Shown here piece after piece: positions 1 through 10,579 of a stretch of 64,000 nucleotides of DNA. A model generated the notes under the pieces. The model had not been told where the DNA came from. It searched no databases and saw nothing but the letters and a program-made list of their open reading frames with translations. Location of the stretch: contig CAWHYG010000006.1 in the NCBI GenBank assembly GCA_963833505.1, forward strand, positions 62,001-126,000. The letters are read 5' to 3'. The translations under genes and the position numbers were made by a program. Each line of letters opens with the position of its first letter. Within the stretch, counting starts at the first letter, position 1. Source of the stretch: CAWHYG01 sp963833505. Its GTDB lineage: Bacteria > Eisenbacteria > RBG-16-71-46 > CAIMUX01.

Positions 1-355
1 GGCCGCCGGGGCTTCCGCCCGAGCGGATCCGGATCCGGCCGAGCGGCAGGGCCGCGTCGTCGGTCACGACGAGCAGCGCGGAGGGCTCCAACCCGTGCTC
101 GCCTAGCAGCCGGGACGCCGCCAGGCCGCTCCGGTTCATGAAGGTGGTCGGACGGGCCAGGAGCACGCGCTCGCCGCCGACGATCGCCAGACACTGTTCG
201 GCGCTCGCGGCTTCCCGCCAGCCCGTCCCCGCGGCCGCCCGCAAGCGGTCGAGCACCAGGTACCCGGCGTTATGAAGAGTGAGCGCATAGCGGGGACCCG
301 GGTTTCCCAGGCCGAAGATGACCCGATCCGGAATCCCCGCCAGGTCTTGATCCAA
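1..355 (-). CDS. pth: peptidyl-tRNA hydrolase, 3' part outside window
   Basis: Cytosolic enzyme that hydrolyses the ester bond of peptidyl-tRNA released from stalled ribosomes. About 118 residues are visible before the left edge cuts the gene. After a short N-terminus the family signature FGLGNPGPRYALTLHNAG is readable, including the catalytic His in LHNAG, then RPTTFMNRSG with the conserved MN and VVTDDAALPLGRIRIR with the conserved Asp. The start chosen is TTG, one base after the rplY stop; no ATG or GTG lies nearby in frame. It is the last visible member of the prs-rplY-pth set, a standard bacterial arrangement. Identification is secure; the exact start is less so. Confidence 0.93.
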   Translation of the reverse strand, partial: MDQDLAGIPDRVIFGLGNPGPRYALTLHNAGYLVLDRLRAAAGTGWREAASAEQCLAIVGGERVLLARPTTFMNRSGLAASRLLGEHGLEPSALLVVTDDAALPLGRIRIRSGGSPGG

Positions 356-356
356 G

Positions 357-1001
357 CTAATCCGCCTTGGCCGATTCCTCGGCGGCCTTCTCCCCCTCCT
401 CGGCCGTCGCGGCTTCCGCGGCCGCAGCCGGAGCGGGCTCCTCTTCCTTCATCTTGCCGACGACCGTCGCGACCACCCGCTCGAGGGCGTCGTGAACGTG
501 GAGATCCGCCAGGGGCAGGTCCCGGACGTGGATGGACTGGCCGCGAATGAGGTGGCTGACGTCCAGCTCGATCCTTTCGGGGATCTCGGTCGGCAGGCAC
601 TCGATCTCGACCTCGCGCAGGAGGTGTTCGAGGATCCCGCCTTCCTTGACGCCTTCGGGCGTCCCGGTCAGGAGGATCGGAATGTGGACGCGAACCTTCC
701 GGGTCATGGAGATGTGCTCGAGATCCACGTGCAGGATCTTCTGATCCATCGGATTCCGCTGGACCTCCTTGATCAGCACCTTCGTGTCCGGGCGCCCCTT
801 GACCTTCAGATCGAGGATCGCGTTGCCCGAGGAGATATGCCGCAGCATCAGATGGAACGCCGCCGCGTCGACGGCGATCGCCACGTTCTCTTCTCCGGCC
901 CCGTAGACGATCCCGGGGATCCGCCCTTTCATCCGAAGCTGGCGGGCGTGCCCTTTTCCGCCGACCTCGCGAATCTCCGCGAGCAATTCTGTCGTCGCCA
1001 T
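357..1001 (-). CDS. rplY: 50S ribosomal protein L25/TL5 (CTC family)
   Basis: Binds 5S rRNA in the large ribosomal subunit. At 214 residues it is the long CTC/TL5 form: an L25 domain (about 1-92, with GHARQLRMKGRIPGIVYG) followed by a TL5 beta domain (about 100-185, with HVDLEHISMTRKVRVHIPI). The last 30 residues are an acidic Glu/Ala-rich tail, common in this family. A good ribosome binding site, AAGGAGA, lies 6 bases before the ATG. It sits between prs and pth, with one base separating its stop from the pth start, so it is probably co-transcribed with both. Confidence 0.97.
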   Translation of the reverse strand: MATTELLAEIREVGGKGHARQLRMKGRIPGIVYGAGEENVAIAVDAAAFHLMLRHISSGNAILDLKVKGRPDTKVLIKEVQRNPMDQKILHVDLEHISMTRKVRVHIPILLTGTPEGVKEGGILEHLLREVEIECLPTEIPERIELDVSHLIRGQSIHVRDLPLADLHVHDALERVVATVVGKMKEEEPAPAAAAEAATAEEGEKAAEESAKAD

Positions 1002-1090
1002 GAAATGTCTCCTTGATGCTTCATCGAACCTTCGGCCGCCTCAATGACCGCTCACCGCCGGCCGAAGGGGCGGGCGCGCGATTCTCCGCC

Positions 1091-2026
1091 TCACACAAAC
1101 AACGAGCTGAGCGAGCGCTCCTCGTGGATCCGCCGCAACGCCTCGCCCAGGAGCCCGCTCACCGAGAGGACCCGAAGGGTCTCCCAGCGCTTTTGCGGCG
1201 GAACCTGGATCGAGTCGGTGACGATCACCTCCCGCACCGGCGCCTTCGACAGCAACTCGGCGGCTGGTCCCGAGAACACAGGGTGGGTGGCTCCCACGTA
1301 GATCTCCCGGGCTCCGTGTTCGCGCAGGGCCACCGCCGCGCGCACCACGGTCTTCCCGGTCGAGATCACGTCGTCGAAGATGACGACGTTGCGTCCGTCG
1401 ACGTCCCCGATCAGGTTCATGACCTCGGTTTCATCCGCCCCGGTCCGCCGCTTGTCCACGAGGGCGAGGGATGCCCCGAGCCTTTTCGCGTAGGCCCGGG
1501 CCATCTTGATCGAGCCGACGTCCGGCGCCACCACCGTCAGGTCGGGGATGGCCTTCTGGCGGAAGTAATCCACCAGGACGGGCGCGGCGTAGAGATGATC
1601 GAAGGGGATGTCGAAGAACCCCTGGATCTGGCTCGAGTGCAGATCCATGGTCAGGACCCGGTTGGCCCCGGCGACCGTGATCAGGTTGGCCACCAGCTTG
1701 GCCGAGATGGGAACGCGCGGCTGGTCCTTCCGGTCCTGGCGGGCGTAGCCGAAATAGGGCAGCACCGCGGTGACCCGGCAGGCGGAGGCGCGCCGGATCG
1801 CGTCCACCATGACGAGCAGCTCCATGAGGTTGTCTGACGGCGCCGGCGTGGGCTGGACCACGAAGATGTCGCAGCCCCGGATGTTCTCGCAGATCTTGAC
1901 CGAGATCTCACCGTCGGAGAAGCGGCCGACCTCGGCCTCGCCAAGATCCACCTTCAAATAGGAACAGATCTCGCGAGCCAGGGTCGGATTCGCCGTGCCC
2001 GTGAAGACTCTGATGGAATCAACCAC
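1091..2026 (-). CDS. prs: ribose-phosphate pyrophosphokinase (PRPP synthetase)
   Basis: Makes 5-phosphoribosyl 1-diphosphate from ribose 5-phosphate and ATP for nucleotide, His, Trp and NAD synthesis; cytosolic, forms hexamers. At 311 residues it is the usual length. Visible family motifs are GRFSDGEISVKICENIRG near residue 35, the ATP-site segment YFGYARQDRKDQPRVPISAK, and the PRPP-binding loop VVIFDDVISTGKT near residue 220. The start is GTG (GTG GTT GAT). A tRNA-Gln gene lies immediately upstream on the same strand, and rplY lies downstream after an 89-base gap. Confidence 0.98.
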   Translation of the reverse strand: MVDSIRVFTGTANPTLAREICSYLKVDLGEAEVGRFSDGEISVKICENIRGCDIFVVQPTPAPSDNLMELLVMVDAIRRASACRVTAVLPYFGYARQDRKDQPRVPISAKLVANLITVAGANRVLTMDLHSSQIQGFFDIPFDHLYAAPVLVDYFRQKAIPDLTVVAPDVGSIKMARAYAKRLGASLALVDKRRTGADETEVMNLIGDVDGRNVVIFDDVISTGKTVVRAAVALREHGAREIYVGATHPVFSGPAAELLSKAPVREVIVTDSIQVPPQKRWETLRVLSVSGLLGEALRRIHEERSLSSLFV

Positions 2027-2086
2027 GCCTACCGCTCCGTTCCCGCCCTTCCGGCGGCGCCTTCGGTCTGAACCTCCGCGACCAAC

Positions 2087-2161
2087 TGGCTGGGGCGGGA
2101 GGATTCGAACCTCCGAATGCAGGATTCAAAGTCCTGTGTCTTACCACTTGACGACGCCCCA
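2087..2161 (-). tRNA. tRNA-Gln (UUG)
   Basis: On the minus strand a full cloverleaf can be folded. The acceptor stem is UGGGGCG/CGCCCCA with a G discriminator and an encoded CCA at 2087-2089. The anticodon loop CUUUGAA gives anticodon UUG, and the T-loop is TTCGAAT. The U-A first pair is typical of tRNA-Gln. It lies between spoVG and prs, a location often seen for this tRNA. Confidence 0.95.
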
Positions 2162-2402
2162 GCGTATGTCGAACCCGGCCCGCGGGACGCGCCATGGCTG
2201 CGGGAGGCGCACCCGGCTTAAAAGGCGAGTCGCTCACACCGTGGGCGACTCCCCGAGGACTCCGGATCTCCGACCCGCGGTTCCGGAGCCGGCCGTTCCG
2301 GCCCGCGCCCCGCCGAGGACCGACCGATCCACTCCCCCTACCCGGCCCTCCTGCCGGATGATCCTAGCGGAAAAGGCGTCGATCCCGCCAGTCCGTCTTC
2401 TG

Positions 2403-2675
2403 CTACTGCGCGACCAGGGCTCGCTCCAACTCGGCCCGGTAGCACGCTATGATCTTCTCCTCCAACCAGATGCGGGTCGCCGTGTTGATCGGATGACAGA
2501 GGTCTTGATAGCCTCCCTCCGGCTTTTTCCGACTCGGCATGGCGATGAACATCCCTCGATTTCCCCGGATCACCTTCAACCCGCGAATCACGAAACAGCC
2601 ATCTAGGGTGATGCTCACAAACGCCTTGAGTTTCTCATCGTCTCGCAATGATACCCGGACCTCCGTGATCTCCAT
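2403..2675 (-). CDS. spoVG: SpoVG-family regulatory protein
   Basis: Small conserved nucleic-acid-binding regulator, named for septation control in Bacillus but widespread outside spore formers. The 90-residue form MEITEVRVSLRDDEK... contains the family core: ITLDGCFVIRGLKVI, MPSRKKPEGGYQDLCHPI and a C-terminal helix ending in LERALVAQ. An in-frame ATG lies three codons upstream at 2684, but the AGAGGG site abuts that codon and is 9 bases from the ATG at 2675, so the shorter start is preferred. Its position between ispE and prs matches conserved synteny. What it controls in this organism cannot be told. Confidence 0.93.
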   Translation of the reverse strand: MEITEVRVSLRDDEKLKAFVSITLDGCFVIRGLKVIRGNRGMFIAMPSRKKPEGGYQDLCHPINTATRIWLEEKIIACYRAELERALVAQ

Positions 2676-2805
2676 GATCAGCATCCCTCTGAATGATCGC
2701 CTGTGCCACGGCCGCGGGCGGTCCCAACCCGCGGGTCGTTTCGTTCGGTGCTGCGCGCTGAGTCTGGCACGGCCCAGCTTCCCCCTCGAAGCGCGCGCGC
2801 CCGGT

Positions 2806-3735
2806 CTACGTTACGAGACAACACCCCCTTCTGGACGGAAGGACGGTCTTGCACCAGTGGCCTTCGTCCTCAAGACGCCTCTCCCATCGCAGGGCCGTGC
2901 GCCGGTCCGGCGCCGTCCCGAAAACCGCCGATCCGCTCCCGCTGACCCGGACGAATCCCGACCCGAGGTTGCGGAGCTGCCGGATGACACCGCCCACCAC
3001 GGGAGCGACCATGAGGACCGCCGGCTCCAGGTCATTCCGCAAGCTCGAACCCGCCTCAGTCCGCTGCGCGACCCAGAAATCAGTTGGGAATCCATGCGAT
3101 AGCACGTTAGAAAGCGGACCGCTCTTCGTCAATCCGAAAGTTGCGCGCTGATACACATCGCGCGTGGAAACGGAGACATTCGGATAGACGAGGAGGACCG
3201 GCTGCGCCGGCCAGGGAGGCAGGGCCTGCACCTGCTCGCCGCGACCCGTTCCGAGCTGGGTTCCGCCACGGATGAAAAAGGGAACGTCGGAACCCAGGGC
3301 CGCGCCCAGGCGCTCGAGATCCTCCGGAGACAGTCCGTGCCGCCGGAGCGCGTTCAGGCCCACCAGGACGGCCGCCGCGTCCGACGACCCCCCGCCCAGG
3401 CCCGCGCCGACCGGAATCCTCTTGGTCAGCTCGATCTCGAGTCCCGGTGGATGCCCGGCCGGAGCCGGCAGGAGCACGGCAGCGCGAACCGCCAGGTTCC
3501 TTTCCGGAGGGCCGAGATCGAATCCGCCAGGACGCGCCGTCAGCCGGATCCCCGGCTTCTCGGAAAGCCGGATCCGGAGCGAATCGCTGAGGCGGATCGC
3601 CTGAAGCAGGGTCACAACCTCGTGATAGCCGTCCCGGCGCTTCCGGACCACCTCGAGGCCCAGGTTGATCTTGGCCGGCGCTAGAACGTTGACCGCGTGG
3701 CCGGAGCAGGCCGCCCCGGAAACTGCCGGCTTCAT
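2806..3735 (-). CDS. ispE: 4-diphosphocytidyl-2-C-methyl-D-erythritol kinase
   Basis: GHMP-family kinase that phosphorylates CDP-methylerythritol in the MEP (non-mevalonate) isoprenoid pathway; cytosolic. About 309 residues. Visible motifs are LAPAKINLGLEV (substrate-binding Lys/Asn), RRDGYHEVVTLLQAI, the ATP loop PVGAGLGGGSSDAAA and GSDVPFF, and a C-terminal GSGFVRVSGSGSAVFG. The frame stays open to 3786, but the ATG at 3735 (MKPAVSG) has a GGGGAGG site just upstream and avoids overlap with the preceding gene. It lies 130 bases upstream of spoVG. Confidence 0.95.
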   Translation of the reverse strand: MKPAVSGAACSGHAVNVLAPAKINLGLEVVRKRRDGYHEVVTLLQAIRLSDSLRIRLSEKPGIRLTARPGGFDLGPPERNLAVRAAVLLPAPAGHPPGLEIELTKRIPVGAGLGGGSSDAAAVLVGLNALRRHGLSPEDLERLGAALGSDVPFFIRGGTQLGTGRGEQVQALPPWPAQPVLLVYPNVSVSTRDVYQRATFGLTKSGPLSNVLSHGFPTDFWVAQRTEAGSSLRNDLEPAVLMVAPVVGGVIRQLRNLGSGFVRVSGSGSAVFGTAPDRRTALRWERRLEDEGHWCKTVLPSRRGCCLVT

Positions 3736-3778
3736 GGACCTCCCCGCGGAGGCGTGCCGCAATCCGTAGGCCGCCGGA

Positions 3779-4669
3779 TCAGACACGGCTTCGTGCGAAC
3801 ACCAGGATGGCCAGCACCGCCACGATCCAGAGCAGGATGTTGATCAAGGTCGGCGCGTCGGTCAGCAGCACCTCGGAGGGGGATTCTCCGCGGCGGTGGC
3901 GGTACACCAGATACAGATACCGGAAGACTCCGAAGACGACGAAGGGCACGGTGTACACGAGCTTGTCGGTGCGGAACCGCGTGACCGTGGCGGGAGAGAC
4001 TGTATAAATCGAGTAGGCGATCACCGTGGTGGCCGTGACGACCGGGATGAGTTGATCTACCAGCTCCGGCGGGTATTCCGCCAGCGTCCGCCGGTGCCCT
4101 TCGGCTTCGGAGGCGAGCAGCGCCCGTTCCTGCCGCCGCTTGCACACAGCGAGGAACAAAGCGAGGAAGTAGGCGCACATGAGAAGCCACGGGGAGATCG
4201 GTTCCTTGATCGTGAGCGCCTCGACCCCCGCGACGGCGCGCAGGACGAAACCGAGGGCGATCATCATCACGTCGAGCAGGACCATGCGCTTCAGGATGAT
4301 CGAGTAGAAGATGTTCAGGACGAAGTAGATCGCGCCCACGATGACGAAGTTGCGCCCCAGAGGCAGCGCGATCAGGAGCCCGGCGGCGGCCAGGATCAGC
4401 AGCAGCAGGCTGGCCACGGGAATCGGGAGGCGGCCGGAGGGGATGGGCCGGAGCCGTTTCTTCGGATGGAGCCGATCCCGGTCGATGTCCTGGAGGTCGT
4501 TGAGGACGTAGACGGCCGAGGCGAGTAAACAGAAGGACAGGGCCCCCTGCGCGGCCCGTCCGAGCTGCTCCATCTGCATGAAGTGGACGCTGAACACGAC
4601 GCCCGCGAACACGACGAGGTTCTTGGTCCACTGCCGGATGCGAAGCTGCTGGAAGATCGCGCGGATCAC
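3779..4669 (-). CDS. UbiA-family prenyltransferase, decaprenyl-phosphate phosphoribosyltransferase-like
   Basis: Polytopic membrane enzyme of the UbiA superfamily. The N-terminal RIRQWTKNLVVFAG and the Asp-rich motif NDLQDIDRDRLHPKKRLRPI resemble the branch that joins PRPP to a polyprenyl phosphate (DPPR synthase), rather than quinone prenyltransferases. A second Asp-containing segment, VLLDVMMIALGFVLRAVAG, follows. About eight or nine hydrophobic segments are seen over 296 residues. The start is GTG, overlapping the rfbD-like stop by four bases (GTGA), so the two are translationally coupled. The substrate assignment is inference; a cell-envelope sugar-lipid role fits the rfbD neighbour. Confidence 0.85.
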   Translation of the reverse strand: MIRAIFQQLRIRQWTKNLVVFAGVVFSVHFMQMEQLGRAAQGALSFCLLASAVYVLNDLQDIDRDRLHPKKRLRPIPSGRLPIPVASLLLLILAAAGLLIALPLGRNFVIVGAIYFVLNIFYSIILKRMVLLDVMMIALGFVLRAVAGVEALTIKEPISPWLLMCAYFLALFLAVCKRRQERALLASEAEGHRRTLAEYPPELVDQLIPVVTATTVIAYSIYTVSPATVTRFRTDKLVYTVPFVVFGVFRYLYLVYRHRRGESPSEVLLTDAPTLINILLWIVAVLAILVFARSRV

Positions 4670-5679
4670 GACGCGGCCGCCTCTCCCCCGGTCGGACCGC
4701 CGGATGGAGCCGCCGCCGAACCGGCCGCCGGACCTCCCGGCGAAACCGTCCCCGGACCGCCCGCCGAACCGCCCGGCGGAACCGCACCCGAACCGCCTGC
4801 CGGAACGGCCCCCGAGCTGCCTGGCGGAACCGACGCGGCGTTCGCGATCAGATAGCGCTTCAAGCCGTCCTCCCAGTCGGGAAGGCGGACGCCGAACAGC
4901 TCGGCGGCTGCCTGGCAGTCGAGGACGGAATAGGGAGGCCGGGGCGCGGGCCTCCGGAGAACGGCGTGCGTCGTCGGGCGCACGAGAGCGGGATCGCGGC
5001 CGGTCAGCTCGGCGATCTTGCGGGCCTGCTCGTATCGCGAGGCGCTGCCGCGGGCGGCCAGATGCCAGGTTCCGATCTCGTCGGCCAGGGCCACGGTCCA
5101 GAGCCCCGGGGCCAGATCATCCACCCAGGTCGGGGCGTTGACCTCGTCGGTGACGACGTCCACCGGCCCGCGGGCCAGCCGGTCGAGGATCGCCTGGACG
5201 AAGTCGGGTCCCCCGGAGCCGTACAGGCCGGTGGAGCGCACGACGCGGACGTTCCGCGCGGCGGCACGGACCGCGCACTCTCCATACCACTTGCTGCGCG
5301 CGTAGACACCGAGGGGGCCGACCGGGTCGTACTCCCGGTAGGGGCGCGAGGCCGAGCCGTCGAAGACATAGTCGGTGCTCATGAAGGCGAGCGGAAGCCC
5401 AAGGCGTTCGGCCATTCCGGCCACGCGGCCGGGCAGGATGCCGTTGACCAGAAACGCCTGGTCGGGATCGGTCTCGCAGGCGTCGACCTGGGTCCAGGCC
5501 GCGATGAGCACGATGCGATCAACCGCCTGCTCGCGCAGGTATTGCGCCAGCTTGGGCTGGTCCTCCATCGGCAGGTCGGGCTGATCGGGCGCCAGCACGT
5601 CGATCCGGGCCGGCGCGTGCCGTAGAAGCGCGCGACCGAGCAGCCCGCTCCCTCCGAGAACCAAAACCTGGGACTTCAT
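4666..5679 (-). CDS. rfbD: dTDP-4-dehydrorhamnose reductase (RmlD/RfbD family) with low-complexity tail
   Basis: Extended short-chain dehydrogenase that makes dTDP-L-rhamnose for surface polysaccharides. The Rossmann motif GGSGLLGRALL starts near residue 9; the catalytic region shows MSTDYVFDGS and the YARSKWYGE Tyr-x3-Lys pair; WVDDLAPGLW and the C-terminal SVLDCQAAAELFGVRLPDWEDGL are typical of the family. The family fold ends near residue 287. About 50 further residues are a Gly/Pro/Ser/Ala-rich repeat tail (GGSGAVP-type units). The stop overlaps the next gene, and only 16 bases separate it from alaS upstream. Confidence 0.92.
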   Translation of the reverse strand: MKSQVLVLGGSGLLGRALLRHAPARIDVLAPDQPDLPMEDQPKLAQYLREQAVDRIVLIAAWTQVDACETDPDQAFLVNGILPGRVAGMAERLGLPLAFMSTDYVFDGSASRPYREYDPVGPLGVYARSKWYGECAVRAAARNVRVVRSTGLYGSGGPDFVQAILDRLARGPVDVVTDEVNAPTWVDDLAPGLWTVALADEIGTWHLAARGSASRYEQARKIAELTGRDPALVRPTTHAVLRRPAPRPPYSVLDCQAAAELFGVRLPDWEDGLKRYLIANAASVPPGSSGAVPAGGSGAVPPGGSAGGPGTVSPGGPAAGSAAAPSGGPTGGEAAAS

Positions 5680-5695
5680 GCCTGCTCGCCCCCGC

Positions 5696-8320
5696 TCAGC
5701 CCCCGAGCGCCGCGGCGATCATCCTTCGTCCAGCTTCGATCGCCTCGTCCGTCCGCTCGGGATCCCCCATGCCGGCCATGGCCAGATGCGGACGGCCTCC
5801 GCCGCTGCCGCCCACCGCGGATGCGGCCTCCCTCACCACTAAATCGGCCTTGAGCCGGCCCTGCTCCACCAGGTCGTCGGTGACGATGGCCAGGAGCGTC
5901 GTCTTCTTCCCGGCGCGAATCGCGACGAGCGCCGCGCCCGTGCCCAGACGCTTGCGGATCCGATCCCCCAGGGCGCGAAGGTCCGATCCCTCCTCCGCCT
6001 CCATCCGGCCGGTGAGGCAGGCGCCGCCTGGCAGCCGTTGGATCCCCTGGAAGAGCGCGTCCGACTCGTCCTGCGGGCCTTTCTCCTTCAGCTCCTGGAT
6101 CTGCTTGCGAAGACGCGAGGCCTCCTGCTGCAAGGCCTGGATGCGCGGACCGAGTTCTTCCGGGACGCCCGGAAGCATCTTGAGCGCCCCCTGCTGGAAC
6201 TGGAGCAGGCGCCCGAACTCGCGCACGGACCCGCGGCCGGTGAGCGCTTCGATGCGGCGGATGCCGGCCGCGATCCCGCCTTCGGAGCGGATCACGAAGG
6301 CGCCGATCTGTCCGGTACGGGCGACGTGGGTTCCGCCGCACAGCTCGCGCGAGAAATCGCCCACCTCCACCCGGCGCACGCGATCCCCGTATTTCTCGCC
6401 GAAAAGGGCCATGACCCCCTCGCCGATCGCGTCCGCATAGGCGGACTCGCGCACCACGACCGGATCATCAAAGAGGATCCGCTCGTTCACGATGTCTTCG
6501 ACGCGGGCGATCTCCTCGTGCGTCAGGGCGCGGGCGTGCGTGAAGTCGAAGCGCAGCCGATCGGGCGCAACCAGCGACCCCGACTGCGTGACGTGCGGGC
6601 CGAGCACGCGCCGGAGCGCGGCATGGAGGAGATGCGTAGCAGTGTGGTTCCGCATCGTGTCCCACCGCGCGCTTTCCAGGACCCGGGCGTGGATCGGGGC
6701 GTCGGGGAATACGCCCTCCTCGACCTGCACCCGATGCCGGATCTCCGCATCGTGCTTCCGGGTGTCGAGGACGCGGCCGCGGAATCCTTCCGCTTCGAGG
6801 ACTCCCTGGTCGCCGACCTGTCCGCCCGACTCGGCGTAGAACGGCGTCTCGTCGAGGACGACCCAGAACTCCGATTCCACGGGCGCGAAGCGGCGGATGC
6901 GCACGTCCAGCTCGAGGGTCTCGTAGCCGCGAAAGACAGAGTGCGGCCCCTCCGAGAGCACCGTCCACTCCAGGGTTTCCCCCGCGGACTGGTAGAACCT
7001 GGCGCTCCGGCGCGAGCGCACTTTCTGCTCCTCCATCGCCTTCACGAAGCCTTCGAGATCCGCGCGAAGCCCGCGCTCGCGGGCGAGCCAATCCGTCAGG
7101 TCGGTGGGGAACCCGTAGGTGTCGTAGAGAAGAAAGACCTCGTCGCCGGCGATGACGCCGCCCCGCCCGGAGCGGGAAGCCGCCTCCTCGAATCGCGAGA
7201 GGCCCTGCGCCAGCGTGGCCTGGAACCGTTCTTCTTCCAGCTCGAGCGCCATCCGGACGGAAGGCGCCGCCTCCCGCAGCTCGGGATAGGCCGGCCCTAG
7301 CAGTTTCACCACCTCCGCGGACAGCTCGAAGAGGAACGGACGATCGAGGCCTAGCCGGTGCCCCTGCACGGCGGCGCGACGGAGCAGCCGGCGGATGACG
7401 TAGCCGCGACCCTCGTTCGAGGGCAGGATCCGCTCGGTGAGCGCGAAGGTCAGCGCGCGGATGTGGTCGGCGATGATGTTGAAGGCCGGCATCGCGGCGC
7501 CCTCATAGCGCCTTCCCGACATCTCCTCGACCACGCGGATGATCGGCCGGAAGGCTCCGGACTCGAAGAGGGTGCGCTTTCCCTCGACCACCATGGCCAG
7601 GCGCTCGAGGCCGATGCCGGTGTCGATGCCGCGATTGGCCAGCGGGGCCAGCGTCCCGTCCTTCTGCATGTCGAACTGGGGGAAAACGACGTTGCCGACC
7701 TCGATCCAGCGGTTGCAGTCGCAGCCTGGGCCGCAATCAGGGCGACCGCATCCCAGGTCTTCGCCCAGGTCGTAATAGACCTCGGTGTTCGGGCCGCAGG
7801 CGCCGGTGTCGCCGGCCGGGCCCCAGAAGTTGTCCTTCTTCCCGAGCCGGTAGATCTTCTCGGAAGGAAGCCCGATGTCGTCCCGCCAGATGGCGAAGGC
7901 CTCGTCATCCTCCTCATAGACCGAGACCTTGAGCTTCTCCACCGGAAGCGCGAACACCCGGGTGAAGAACTCCCAGTTCCAGCGGACGGCCTCGCGCTTG
8001 AAATAGTCGCCGAACGAGAAGTGGCCCAGCATCTCGAAGAAGGTGAGATGGCGCGGCGTGTGGCCCACCTCCTCGAGGTCGCTCGCGCGCAGGCACTTCT
8101 GGATCGTGACGGCGCGGCGGAACTCGAGCGGCTCGCGACTGGCGTAGTACTTCTTGAACTGCACCATGCCGGCCGAGGTGAAAAGGAGCGTCGGATCGTC
8201 CTTGGGCACGAGGGGCGCGCTGGGCAGGATCCGGTGGTCCCGCTCCCGCCAGAACTGCAGGAAGGCCTCCCGGATACGGGTGGGCGTGTCCTTGGCCGGT
8301 CCGGTCGAGATGTCATTCAT
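5696..8320 (-). CDS. alaS: alanyl-tRNA synthetase
   Basis: Charges tRNA-Ala and edits mischarged Ser/Gly; cytosolic. 874 residues, the normal length. In order: class II catalytic core (FLQFWRERDHRILPSAPLVP; FFEMLGHFSFGDYFK), tRNA-recognition region, editing domain with zinc-site motifs HTATH and CGGTH, and a C-terminal C-Ala domain ending in GGSGGGRPHLAMAGMG. A zinc-like Cys-rich insert, CGRPDCGPGCDCN, is also present. The frame is open 29 codons further up, but MNDISTGPAK at 8320 is where family homology begins. Its start overlaps the recX stop by eight bases, giving the common recA-recX-alaS order. Confidence 0.98.
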   Translation of the reverse strand: MNDISTGPAKDTPTRIREAFLQFWRERDHRILPSAPLVPKDDPTLLFTSAGMVQFKKYYASREPLEFRRAVTIQKCLRASDLEEVGHTPRHLTFFEMLGHFSFGDYFKREAVRWNWEFFTRVFALPVEKLKVSVYEEDDEAFAIWRDDIGLPSEKIYRLGKKDNFWGPAGDTGACGPNTEVYYDLGEDLGCGRPDCGPGCDCNRWIEVGNVVFPQFDMQKDGTLAPLANRGIDTGIGLERLAMVVEGKRTLFESGAFRPIIRVVEEMSGRRYEGAAMPAFNIIADHIRALTFALTERILPSNEGRGYVIRRLLRRAAVQGHRLGLDRPFLFELSAEVVKLLGPAYPELREAAPSVRMALELEEERFQATLAQGLSRFEEAASRSGRGGVIAGDEVFLLYDTYGFPTDLTDWLARERGLRADLEGFVKAMEEQKVRSRRSARFYQSAGETLEWTVLSEGPHSVFRGYETLELDVRIRRFAPVESEFWVVLDETPFYAESGGQVGDQGVLEAEGFRGRVLDTRKHDAEIRHRVQVEEGVFPDAPIHARVLESARWDTMRNHTATHLLHAALRRVLGPHVTQSGSLVAPDRLRFDFTHARALTHEEIARVEDIVNERILFDDPVVVRESAYADAIGEGVMALFGEKYGDRVRRVEVGDFSRELCGGTHVARTGQIGAFVIRSEGGIAAGIRRIEALTGRGSVREFGRLLQFQQGALKMLPGVPEELGPRIQALQQEASRLRKQIQELKEKGPQDESDALFQGIQRLPGGACLTGRMEAEEGSDLRALGDRIRKRLGTGAALVAIRAGKKTTLLAIVTDDLVEQGRLKADLVVREAASAVGGSGGGRPHLAMAGMGDPERTDEAIEAGRRMIAAALGG

Positions 8321-8952
8321 CGTAGATGTCCGCTCCCTTGTCGTCCGCCGAAGCCGGCGTTTCGTCTTCCCGGCCGACTCGGTGAGGTCCTCTCGCGTCG
8401 TCCTCACCGGAACCCGGGCCGGGTGCCGCGTCTCCCCGACTGGCTTCTCGCGAAGCCGCCAGAACCACTTGAATCGCCTGACGGATCGCGCTCGGGGCGA
8501 AGCCGCGTGCGGTCAAGAGACGCCGCAGCCGCTCCGGATCGGAGCCGGCGGCCCGCAGCTTCTTCCGCGCGGCCGCCTCCGCCAGAACCTGTTCCTCGAG
8601 CTCGTCCCCCATCTCGGCGATCGCCCGGTCCACGACCTCGTCGTCGATGCCCTCGGCGCGAAGATCGCGCTTCAAGAGCCGGATCGACCGGGGCCGCGAT
8701 CGCGCCTGCTCGCCCAGGTAGAGGCGGCAGTATCGCAGGTCGTCGACCAGCCGGGCCTGCGCGAGATCCTCCACCACCCGCCCCGTGGTCGCGGCGTCGA
8801 ATCCGTTTCGCCTCAGTATACGCGAGAGGCCCGCCCGGGACTTCTCCCGGCGGGCCAGAAGACGGAGGGCCCGGCTCCGGGCCTGCGTCTCGGGGCTTTC
8901 CGAGGGAACGCCCGAATCGGGCGTCCCCCCGGCAGGGTCTCTTCTTTTCACG

Positions 8953-10389
<1,437 letters not shown>

Positions 10390-10579
10390 GTCATGACTCC
10401 TTCGGTCGTGCTCCGCAGATTGCGCTTCCCCCGCCCATCAGGGCGTCCCTCGAGAGGACGCGGCACCGCCCGCGCCCGGAAAAGCCTGGATTAGAGACGG
10501 CCGCGGCGGCGCTCCGGCGACCGGTGGGCCGGCCCGAATCTCCCGACGGAAGCCCCGGCGGAAGCTCCGGACCCGCTGT